From an uncultured Mycoplasmatota bacterium (GTDB lineage Bacteria > Bacillota_I > Bacilli_A > RF39 > UBA660): 64,000 nt of DNA. Shown piece after piece: positions 27,479 through 34,737 of this stretch; position 1 is the stretch's first letter; the number at the start of each line of letters is the position of its first letter. Position numbers and translations under genes: made by a program. Where the stretch lies: NCBI GenBank assembly GCA_900548725.1, contig URLV01000003.1:1-64000 (forward strand), given 5' to 3'. Under the pieces are notes generated by a model. The model saw only the letters and a program-made list of their open reading frames with translations. It searched no databases and had not been told where the DNA came from.

Positions 27479-28195
27479 TTATTCATTCTTCTTATAATAT
27501 TTTTCTGCAATATTAAGACCTTGTCTAATTTGATTTAAATCATCTACATTTATTTCAGTATCAATTTTTTTATTGATATTACTAAATCTCATGAATTTAT
27601 TATTAAATGATAATAATCTAAATAATTTAATAAAATCATATATGATTACACATAGTGCCGGTATTAAAATTACAAGTAACCAACCAAATTTATTTGCTAT
27701 TAAAAATTGTACTCTACCTAATTGAGGTATTTTAAATAATACTTTACCTAATATATCATTATAATTTACGGTTGCTTGGTCTGCTTTTAAGTTATTATCT
27801 CCTTTTGTAATATATGATTTTGAGCCATCAGCATTTGTTATTACGTCAACTACTCTATGTGTTACTGTTAAACCTTTTGACACATTACTATTAGATATAA
27901 ATGTTATTATATCCCCTTTTTTTATGTTATTTTCATTAAAAACATTTAGGTCAACAACTACATCATATACTTTTACATTTGGTTCCATACTTGGACTAAT
28001 GATTGTGTATAAACCAAATTTTGGTATATTTGCAGTTGGATTTTTTTCATACATTTTTAATGAAAAGAAATAGTATGCAAAAAATATTCCTAAAAATATT
28101 AAAACAACGATTATTGCATAAGATAATAACTTCATTGCTTTATTGCAATAATATTTAATTAATTTTCTACGTTCCCTCTTATTCATCTTTTTCAT
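27479..28195 (-). CDS. sipW: SipW-type signal peptidase I
   Basis: A 238-aa membrane peptidase with an N-terminal helix (about residues 21-48). It has the catalytic Ser motif ISPSMEP, the His motif TVTHRVVDV in place of the usual catalytic Lys, and YITKGDNN. A second membrane helix lies near 172-190. Ser-His signal peptidases of this ER/SipW kind process TasA-like proteins. At least four proteins or remnants here bear matching signals (1-190, 14778-15241, 29631-30449, 34722-36740), so it is their probable processing enzyme. Promoter TTGAAA-17-TATAAT is at 28223-28251. Confidence 0.9.
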   Translation of the reverse strand: MKKMNKRERRKLIKYYCNKAMKLLSYAIIVVLIFLGIFFAYYFFSLKMYEKNPTANIPKFGLYTIISPSMEPNVKVYDVVVDLNVFNENNIKKGDIITFISNSNVSKGLTVTHRVVDVITNADGSKSYITKGDNNLKADQATVNYNDILGKVLFKIPQLGRVQFLIANKFGWLLVILIPALCVIIYDFIKLFRLLSFNNKFMRFSNINKKIDTEINVDDLNQIRQGLNIAEKYYKKNE

Positions 28196-28222
28196 TTTAT
28201 CACCGGTCTAGTTTCTATATTA

Positions 28223-28251
28223 ATTATATATTATGAATATAAATATTTCAA
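28223..28251 (-). promoter_or_regulatory. Promoter of the SipW-type peptidase gene
   Basis: TTGAAA (28246-28251) and TATAAT (28223-28228) are spaced exactly 17 bp on the minus strand, about 28 bases before the ATG. This is a near-consensus housekeeping promoter. Confidence 0.75.
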
Positions 28252-28493
28252 TAATAAATTTTTTTGAGTTTCCGGATTTTACGATTTTTTTCTAGTTTTA
28301 GCTTACTTATTTTCAATAATTTTCTAATGTGTATTTTTTATCTATTATTTTGACGCTTTTTTCCACGCTTAAAACTGAGTATTTTTTACTCATTTTTTTC
28401 GTTTAATATTAATTCACTTTATTTTTATAGTAATAATTTTATCTTATCAATTAAATTATATCAATATCGAAAGTGTTTACTTTATTTTAAAAG

Positions 28494-28532
28494 AAAAAAT
28501 CAGAAAATCTTAACGAAATTCTGATTTTTTTT
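28494..28532. terminator. Bidirectional terminator-like hairpin
   Basis: AAAAATCAGAA and TTCTGATTTTTTTT pair around a 12-nt loop, with A- and T-runs on both sides. It lies in the 790-base gene-poor stretch between the SipW-type gene and 28988; no adjacent intact gene clearly needs it. Confidence 0.7.
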
Positions 28533-28576
28533 GTTTTCAACAAAATTTTCCATCAACTCAAATAAATTTTTTCTTG

Positions 28577-28974
28577 TTAATTTAAATGTCAATATCCCGT
28601 TTATATATAAATTTAAATTTGGATATTCGAAATAAAAAACTCATCCACGTCCTTATCCAAGACCTAATAAGGATTATAAAACACCACTACAATTTTTAGA
28701 AGAAGAATTGGGAGATTATATTTAGATATATTGGAACTTTACCAGATTTCACTAGAAGAATTAAATATGAGAGATATGATAATAAAAGATATATAATTAT
28801 ACTTTACTTTTGTTATCTACCAAAAATAAGAAAATGAAAATGTTGTCAAGACCGTAAGTACATTTTAGTCTTGTACAATATTTTCATTTTTTAATATAAT
28901 TTTGTATAAATTCGAATATCTTAACTTAAATTAATCTTATTATTATGCAAAACGGGATATCCTAATTTAAATTA
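28577..28974. mobile_element. Decayed inverted-repeat element (MITE-like)
   Basis: Imperfect inverted repeats of about 55 bp (28577-28631) and 64 bp (28911-28974) flank about 280 bp. Matched blocks include TTAATTTAAAT, ATATCCCGTTT and GATATTCGAA with their reverse complements. The interior has remnants of a coding sequence and a strong hairpin at 28835-28895. This looks like a non-autonomous or decayed mobile element; no transposase is recognisable. Confidence 0.5.
28642..28845 (+). pseudogene. Coding remnant inside the inverted-repeat element
   Basis: The plus strand reads HPRPYPRPNKDYKTPLQFL and on to a TAG at 28723-28725. A neighbouring frame then continues RYIGTLPDFTRRIKYERYD to a TGA near 28843. 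Neither has a start or ribosome site. Protein-like composition across a frameshift suggests a decayed gene. Family not recognised. Confidence 0.35.
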
Positions 28975-28987
28975 ACCTAATAAATCT

Positions 28988-29596
28988 TTATTTTAGAGAT
29001 ATGCTGTTTAATATATTATCTTTATAATTTTCACATTCATTAATAAGAGTTATATTATCTATTTTAAAGTCATAAATAAATATTCTTTGATTTATCTCTG
29101 TTAAATAATTATAGTTTGTTCCAAAAAAATCATATTTTATTCCATACCAATTTATATTGTTTATTAGTTGATTTTGTACTTCATTTTCTCTACCATAAAA
29201 ATCATTCATACTATAGACAAGTTTTTTTACGTCATCATAATTTGTAATTTCTTTAATTGAAAAACTACATTCATTTATTATTTTTTCTCCGTCTATTTCT
29301 TTTTCTACTTCATAATAATATTCATTATCTTTTTCATCAAATTCATTTGGCACTTGAAAATTAAATATTTTGATTGAAGTATTATCTACTGAATATGAAA
29401 ATGAGCCATCAAAATAATCATTTAGATTTGTTGTTGTACTATCATATACTTTAGTGATATTAGAATCTAAATTTATACTTGTTACTTTTTTTGCATTATG
29501 TATTGCTAAAGTAGCCCCCGCCATAATTAAACATATTATATTTCCTATGATTGAAATTATGACTATGACCAAAACTATTATTTGTTTTTTATTCAT
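28988..29596 (-). CDS. Membrane-anchored protein of unknown function
   Basis: A 202-aa protein with one N-terminal membrane helix (about residues 7-30) and a polar outer domain of mixed strands. No known family was recognised. It follows the TasA-like gene by 34 bases with GAGGAG as ribosome site, so both are likely co-transcribed. It may be an accessory of that surface protein. Its 3' end abuts the inverted-repeat element. Confidence 0.6.
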   Translation of the reverse strand: MNKKQIIVLVIVIISIIGNIICLIMAGATLAIHNAKKVTSINLDSNITKVYDSTTTNLNDYFDGSFSYSVDNTSIKIFNFQVPNEFDEKDNEYYYEVEKEIDGEKIINECSFSIKEITNYDDVKKLVYSMNDFYGRENEVQNQLINNINWYGIKYDFFGTNYNYLTEINQRIFIYDFKIDNITLINECENYKDNILNSISLK

Positions 29597-29630
29597 TTTT
29601 TACTCCTCTTTTCTATTTGAAAAAGCTCCA

Positions 29631-30449
29631 TTATGGAGCTACTGTAGTAGTTGTTGTAGTTGTATTATTTTTTACATATTCTTGTTCGTTTGTAACTGGT
29701 TCTGGGTCTACTAAATCTATTACAATTTTACCTTTTATTGTTTTTCCTTGGTCTTCATTTTGCTCTCCACCAATTTCATTAATCCAAATTTCGAATTCCC
29801 AACTATCAGTTGCATGATGTGCACCTAATGTAGAAGAACCAATTAATATTCTTCCTGTTTTGCCAGCTTCAATAAATGCTAATTTAGTTGGTTTAGTTTG
29901 TATATTTCCACTAGCGTCTTTTTCAAATTGATGCATTACATAATTACTGTTAGTAAAATATTGTCCGTTTCCACATATTTCAGTTGCATCATTACAATTT
30001 TTTACCATTTCGCTATCTAATGAATTTCCATTAGCATCTGTTCTATCTCCTTCACTAGTACCTGGTATACCATTTAAAACGTATACAACATTATTTGTTT
30101 CAAAATCATTTTCATCTATTTCAAAATAAACATTATATTTATTTCTAACAGAAGTGTCAGTTTGACTATTAACTGTAAATTTTAAACTGTTTTTAGTAGT
30201 ATTAATTGCTTGAGATTCCCAACCTGGTCTACCTGGCATAAGTCCTGTATATTCAATATCGTTTTCTCTATTAAATTCAATTACTCCTAATACTGCAGAC
30301 TTAGTAACTACTTCACTTGGCTTATCATTATATCTAATATTTACTGTAAAAAATGCAAATGTTGCTCCTATTACTGCAACTAATAAAGTTGCTATACCAA
30401 TAACTGTTAAAATTATTATTGAACCTTTATTATTGTTATTATTATTCAT
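29631..30449 (-). CDS. TasA/camelysin-like secreted protein with Thr-rich tail
   Basis: A protein of about 272 aa. The N-terminus is an Asn run encoded by (AAT)n, then a helix ending GATFAFFTVNI, the SipW-type cleavage region. The mature part resembles TasA-like domains (AVLGVIEFNRENDIEYTGLMPG, WEFEIWINEIGG). It ends in a Thr tract before VAP. The chosen ATG at 30449 is eight bases after AAAGGA; an earlier ATG at 30455 is too close. It probably forms a surface or matrix fibre after SipW processing. The AAT and ACT/ACA repeats are candidates for length variation. Confidence 0.75.
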   Translation of the reverse strand: MNNNNNNKGSIIILTVIGIATLLVAVIGATFAFFTVNIRYNDKPSEVVTKSAVLGVIEFNRENDIEYTGLMPGRPGWESQAINTTKNSLKFTVNSQTDTSVRNKYNVYFEIDENDFETNNVVYVLNGIPGTSEGDRTDANGNSLDSEMVKNCNDATEICGNGQYFTNSNYVMHQFEKDASGNIQTKPTKLAFIEAGKTGRILIGSSTLGAHHATDSWEFEIWINEIGGEQNEDQGKTIKGKIVIDLVDPEPVTNEQEYVKNNTTTTTTTVAP

Positions 30450-30472
30450 AAACATCTTCCTTTACTATAAAA

Positions 30473-30501
30473 ATAGTATCATAAAAAAAATAAAATATCA
30501 A
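30473..30501 (-). promoter_or_regulatory. Promoter of the TasA-like gene
   Basis: TTGATA (30496-30501) and TACTAT (30473-30478) with a 17-bp spacer on the minus strand, 24 bases before the ATG. Confidence 0.6.
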
Positions 30502-30536
30502 CAAAAAAAGTATAACTTTAAAAATTATACTTTTTA
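30502..30536 (-). terminator. Terminator upstream of the TasA-like promoter
   Basis: AAAAAGTATAA, an AT-only loop, then TTATACTTTTTTT on the minus strand. It closes the two-component operon that ends at 30668. It is symmetric enough to work in both directions. Confidence 0.7.
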
Positions 30537-30667
30537 GAAAAAAGGAACAAAAAATAGTGTGAGTTTAAGTTTATATAATCTAACGAACAAACGACAAAGT
30601 TCAAATAGTAAAAATATTAAAAATTTCCTTTTTTCTATGTTAATATTATTATATCTTTGTGAATTTT

Positions 30668-32044
30668 TTATGAAATTTTTGTTATTTCAAAATAAAATGT
30701 AGTCCCTTTACCTATTTCACTTGTAACACCATATTTGCATTTATGTTTATCTAGTATATTTTTTACAATAGATAAACCAACACCGGTTCCAACTTTATTT
30801 CTTTTATGATTTTTTTCATTTTTATAATATTTATCCCAAATTATATTTAATTCTTCTTCTTTTATACCTTTCCCAGTGTCTTTAATATTAACTAAGTATG
30901 TCTTTTTCTTTTCTTTGACTTCTATAGTTACCGTTAAATCATCACCAGTATAATTAATAGCGTTGTTTACTAGGTTATATATAACTTGACTAATTTTGTT
31001 TATATCTCCTTTTACAATTGCTTTTTTTGGCATGTTTAGAATAAAATTATAATTTTCTGTTTCTTTTATAATGTTATATTTTTTTATAATGTTATTTACT
31101 AATTCCACTAAATCAAATTCAGAAATATCTAACGTTTCTTTATTTGCTTCTAATTTACTAAGATTTAATATATCATTTACTAATATTGTTAATCTATCTG
31201 TTTCATCAATAATAATATTTAGATTTTCATTACGTTTTTCTTCATCATCTTTGTTGATATCTCTAATCATTTCAGCATATGCTTTAATCATTGTTAAAGG
31301 AGTTTTTAAATCATGACTAACATTTGCTAGTAAATCTCTTCTTAATTCATCTGTTTTATTTATTTCATGATTAACATATATTAGTGAATCACGTAAATCA
31401 TCTATTTCTTTTATATTACTTTCTGGTATATTTAATTCTCTATTTCCATTAGCAAGTTTTTTTGCTTCTTTTGTAATTTTTATTATTGGTTTATTTATTG
31501 TTTTAGAAATGATTATTGAAACTACAATTGCTAACAAAATTACTATTAAAGTTATGTATATTAATTGACTTTTTAAAACGCTTGTTGTACTATCAACATC
31601 TTCTAAATTTGTATTTAAGATTATGTATTCGTTATCATGTAATTTTAGATTATATAATATACTTTTTGTATTATTAGATGGATTGTTAAGTTTTATCATT
31701 TCTCTTTTGTCTGTTTTATTAATAAAATTATTAATTATGCTATTTATGCTTCTATTATTTGTACTTAATATACAATTATTACTTAATTCGTTAAATATAT
31801 AGATATTGTCATTGTTAATATATTCGATACAGAGATTATTTTTATATGCAATTGATTCTATTTCTTCAATAGTATGTTCATTTTTTGAAAGTCTATATGC
31901 AACTCTATATAAATTATTTATTTGATATTTTTCATAAAAAACTTTTAAAAATAATAATTGGCTTCCCCACATCAACATTAAAATTATTATTGAAAAGTGT
32001 ACTAGCCATTTTAAAGTTTTATTTTGAATGTTATCCTTCTTCAT
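30668..32044 (-). CDS. Sensor histidine kinase
   Basis: A kinase of about 458 aa. It has an N-terminal helix (about 14-34), an extracytoplasmic region, a second helix (about 165-187) and HAMP linker TINKPIIKITKEAKKLANGN. The dimerisation domain has phospho-acceptor His in NVSHDLKTPLTMI, and the ATPase has N box NLVNNAINYTGDD and G boxes DTGKGIKEEE and GTGVGLSIV. It overlaps the end of the response regulator, forming an operon. The signal is unknown. Confidence 0.92.
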   Translation of the reverse strand: MKKDNIQNKTLKWLVHFSIIILMLMWGSQLLFLKVFYEKYQINNLYRVAYRLSKNEHTIEEIESIAYKNNLCIEYINNDNIYIFNELSNNCILSTNNRSINSIINNFINKTDKREMIKLNNPSNNTKSILYNLKLHDNEYIILNTNLEDVDSTTSVLKSQLIYITLIVILLAIVVSIIISKTINKPIIKITKEAKKLANGNRELNIPESNIKEIDDLRDSLIYVNHEINKTDELRRDLLANVSHDLKTPLTMIKAYAEMIRDINKDDEEKRNENLNIIIDETDRLTILVNDILNLSKLEANKETLDISEFDLVELVNNIIKKYNIIKETENYNFILNMPKKAIVKGDINKISQVIYNLVNNAINYTGDDLTVTIEVKEKKKTYLVNIKDTGKGIKEEELNIIWDKYYKNEKNHKRNKVGTGVGLSIVKNILDKHKCKYGVTSEIGKGTTFYFEITKIS

Positions 32045-32696
32045 ATACAAATTTATAACCTACACCACGCACAGTTTTTATAGAATCTTTATATTTGCCT
32101 AATTTCACTCTTAATAATTTTATATGTGCATCTATAGTTCTATCTTCTGCTTCATATGTGTAACCCCATATCTTATCTATTATCATTTCTCTAGTAAATA
32201 CCATATTTATATTTTTTAAAAATAAATTTAATAAATCAAATTGAGTATGTGTAAGTTCAACTTCTTCATTATCTATTGTGACAGTTCTAGAAATTTCATC
32301 TAGTTTGATTTTTTCAACTATAATTGCATTATCGATTAGTTTATTACGTTTTGTAACAGCTTTGATTCTTGCTATCAATTCTTTAGGACTAAATGGTTTT
32401 GTTACATAGTCATCTATTCCTAAATCAAAGCCTGATAATTTATCAAATTCTTCAGTTCTTGCACTTAAAACAATTATTTTGGCATCTGATATTTTTTTTA
32501 TCTCTTTAATTGCACTATATCCATCAAGTTTTGGCATCATTATATCCATTAATATACAATCATATTTATTTGTTTTAGCAAGATCAATTGCTTCATTACC
32601 ATCACTTGCTTCATCGTATTGATAATTTTCTATTTTTAAATATTCTTTTATTACATTTCTTATTAAAATTTCATCATCAACAATTAATATTCGCAT
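32031..32696 (-). CDS. OmpR-family response regulator
   Basis: A 221-aa regulator with receiver domain (acidic pair VDDE, phospho-acceptor Asp in CILMDIMMPKLDG, Lys in DYVTKPF) and a C-terminal winged helix ending IDAHIKLLRVKLGKYKDSIKTVRGVGYKF. It is the partner of the kinase at 30668-32044. Targets are unknown. Neighbouring wall and surface genes make an envelope-related role plausible (inference). Confidence 0.93.
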   Translation of the reverse strand: MRILIVDDEILIRNVIKEYLKIENYQYDEASDGNEAIDLAKTNKYDCILMDIMMPKLDGYSAIKEIKKISDAKIIVLSARTEEFDKLSGFDLGIDDYVTKPFSPKELIARIKAVTKRNKLIDNAIIVEKIKLDEISRTVTIDNEEVELTHTQFDLLNLFLKNINMVFTREMIIDKIWGYTYEAEDRTIDAHIKLLRVKLGKYKDSIKTVRGVGYKFVYEEG

Positions 32697-32798
32697 TATA
32701 TCACTTCCATAACATTATTATACTATAAAACAATTATGAAATTAATATGAAAAATAATTATTAAAATAATATTACTTATGCTATACTAATTGTAGGAT

Positions 32799-33233
32799 GT
32801 GGTAGATGTGGATAACAATTATTGTACTAATTGTGGTAATAAACTAGAAAATAATGAAAATTTTTGTACTAAGTGTGGCTCTGCAAATAAAAATAATAAT
32901 ATAATTTTTAATAATAGTAGCAACGGAAATATATTAGGATTTATTAGTTTAGGTTTGTATTTTGGTAGTGGAATATTATATTTTTTCATTGATTTAAATT
33001 CTATTAACAACACTATGATAAATTATTGGCTTAGCTATTTGTTAGCATTTTGTCCTTTAGCTGGTATTGTTGTTATGATAGTAGGAAGAGTCAAATATCC
33101 TAGCAATAAATTATTAAAAATAAGTATGTGGATAATAATTGTTTCTGTTTTGATTATTATTGTTTTGATGATATTTTTTATAATATTGTGGTATATTACT
33201 TGCAATTCAATTATTGTGCATAATTGTGGGTAA
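32799..33233 (+). CDS. Zinc-ribbon membrane protein
   Basis: A 144-aa protein with an N-terminal zinc ribbon (YCTNCGNKL and FCTKCGSAN, two CxxC pairs) and three membrane segments (about 50-65, 83-101 and 111-135). Such small zinc-ribbon membrane proteins are common and uncharacterised. A GTG at 32808, ten bases after AGGA, may be the true start. An extended -10 (TGCTATACT) lies just upstream. It overlaps or abuts the Lgt-like gene. Confidence 0.7.
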   Translation: MVDVDNNYCTNCGNKLENNENFCTKCGSANKNNNIIFNNSSNGNILGFISLGLYFGSGILYFFIDLNSINNTMINYWLSYLLAFCPLAGIVVMIVGRVKYPSNKLLKISMWIIIVSVLIIIVLMIFFIILWYITCNSIIVHNCG

Positions 33234-33241
33234 CTTGGAAA

Positions 33242-33919
33242 ATGGTCATTGATGTATTTCATTTTCCTTTTTATGGTACAATTCTCATTTTAGCTATATT
33301 TTCCGGCATTTTTTACATTTATTACAATTTAAAAAATGATATATGCAATAAAAATTATATATTATATTATTTTATTATGTTTATAACATTTTGTTTTATT
33401 GGTGCTAAATTTTATACTTCTATCGTTTACTTAGAATCAAATTTATTTGAAGCTGGCTTATCATCATATGGAGCATTGTTAGGTGTAATACTTAGTAGTA
33501 TTATTTTTGAAAAAATAGTACCTTTGAATAATAAGTTAATTAAGTATACTATTTTATCATTACCATTAATTTATGGAATTTCTAAATTAGGATGTTTTTT
33601 ATCTGGATGTTGTTACGGTATTCCATATAGTGGTCCACTATATGTCATTTATAAAAATAATTTAAATATAAAATTGTTTCCTATTCAATTACTTGAATCT
33701 ATTATTTTTATATTAATATTTATTATTTGTAATAAGTTTAAAACAAAAAAAAATATCGCATATATAACTTTGATAACATGTAATATTTTAAAATTTATAT
33801 TAGATTTTTTAAGATACGATCATCTTAATATGATCATTACTAAAAATCAAATTGTAAGTTTAGTATTAATTCTTTTGGTAGTATTATTCTATAAATATAG
33901 AAAAAAAGTTCTTATCTGA
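33242..33919 (+). CDS. Prolipoprotein diacylglyceryl transferase-like protein
   Basis: A protein of about 225 aa with about seven membrane segments. Lgt-like motifs are GLSSYGALLGVI (Lgt has an SxGG region) and SKLGCFLSGCCYGIPY. The latter matches a widespread Lgt-family variant with two or three Cys. The full Lgt signature HGGLLGG... is altered, so it may be a divergent Lgt homologue and not the main enzyme. It would act at the membrane on lipoprotein precursors or a related substrate. The ATG at 33242 has only a weak ribosome site. Confidence 0.7.
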   Translation: MVIDVFHFPFYGTILILAIFSGIFYIYYNLKNDICNKNYILYYFIMFITFCFIGAKFYTSIVYLESNLFEAGLSSYGALLGVILSSIIFEKIVPLNNKLIKYTILSLPLIYGISKLGCFLSGCCYGIPYSGPLYVIYKNNLNIKLFPIQLLESIIFILIFIICNKFKTKKNIAYITLITCNILKFILDFLRYDHLNMIITKNQIVSLVLILLVVLFYKYRKKVLI

Positions 33920-33927
33920 ACTTTTTT
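33902..33927. terminator. Bidirectional terminator between Lgt-like and yebC
   Basis: AAAAAGTTC and GAACTTTTTT pair around a 6-nt loop, overlapping the stop of the plus-strand gene and facing the end of yebC. Confidence 0.8.
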
Positions 33928-33930
33928 AAA

Positions 33931-34644
33931 TTATAATTCTACGTTATGATATATTTCTGTGACATCTTCTATATCATCTAATAAATTATATAATCTTAGG
34001 AATAATTCTTTGTCTTCTCCTTCAAGTTTTATTTTTTCTTTAGGATACATTCCTACTTCATCTATTTCATAATCTATATTTGGTATAAAAGATTCTAATG
34101 TATCTTTAATTTTATGAATATCTGTTGGATTACATGTTACAACTAATAAACCATCTTCATTTTCTAAGTCAATAATTTCTATACCTTCATCTAATAATCT
34201 TTCAAATACTTCATCATAATTATCATATTTAAATCCGATTACTCCTAGATAATCATAGTTGTAACTTACACTATTTGTTACCCCTAAACTTTTATTAACT
34301 TTATTAAATGCAGCTCTAACAAAACCTACAGTTCTATTAACATTGTCAGTTAAAGTTTTTATAATTAAAGTACTTGCACCTGGACCAAATCCTTCATATA
34401 CTACAGTTTCATAGTTATCTTGACCGGCTCCTTTTGCTTTATCGATTGCTCTATTTATTATATCGCTTGGAACTTGACTTTTTTTTGCTTTTTCAACTAA
34501 TCTTTTTAAATGTATATTACTTTCTAATTCAGGGTTTCCTTTTGCAGCTAAATATATTTCTTTTGCAAATGTACTATATAATTTTGCTTTTGCTGCACCT
34601 GTTTTTTGAATGCTTGCTTTTCTTACTTCATATGCTCTTCCCAT
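33931..34644 (-). CDS. YebC/PmpR-family DNA-binding regulator
   Basis: A protein of about 237 aa matching the YebC/TACO1 family: MGRAYEVRKASIQKTGAAKAKLYSTFAKEIYLAAK, VPSDIINRAIDKAKG and YEGFGPGASTLIIKTLTDN. Members are transcription or translation (polyproline stalling) factors. The usual MAGHSKWANI start is replaced by MGRAYEVRKAS, the common second subgroup. The start at 34644 has AGAGGA eight bases before. Confidence 0.92.
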   Translation of the reverse strand: MGRAYEVRKASIQKTGAAKAKLYSTFAKEIYLAAKGNPELESNIHLKRLVEKAKKSQVPSDIINRAIDKAKGAGQDNYETVVYEGFGPGASTLIIKTLTDNVNRTVGFVRAAFNKVNKSLGVTNSVSYNYDYLGVIGFKYDNYDEVFERLLDEGIEIIDLENEDGLLVVTCNPTDIHKIKDTLESFIPNIDYEIDEVGMYPKEKIKLEGEDKELFLRLYNLLDDIEDVTEIYHNVEL

Positions 34645-34705
34645 AATAATTCCTCTTTTCAACGTATTTATTATATAAGTTTTATATATTTTTTTCAATA
34701 TTTTT

Positions 34706-34737
34706 ATTAAAAAAGAATATATTAATTTATATATCCT
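34706..34737 (-). terminator. Terminator of the 672-aa surface gene
   Basis: GGATATAT and ATATATTC pair on the minus strand, followed by a T6 run, overlapping the stop at 34722. Confidence 0.6.

Noticed and set aside
28313..28393. Minus-strand 26-codon frame (MSKKYSVLS...) upstream of the SipW-type gene
   Set aside because: No ribosome site and AT-biased composition; no evidence of translation.
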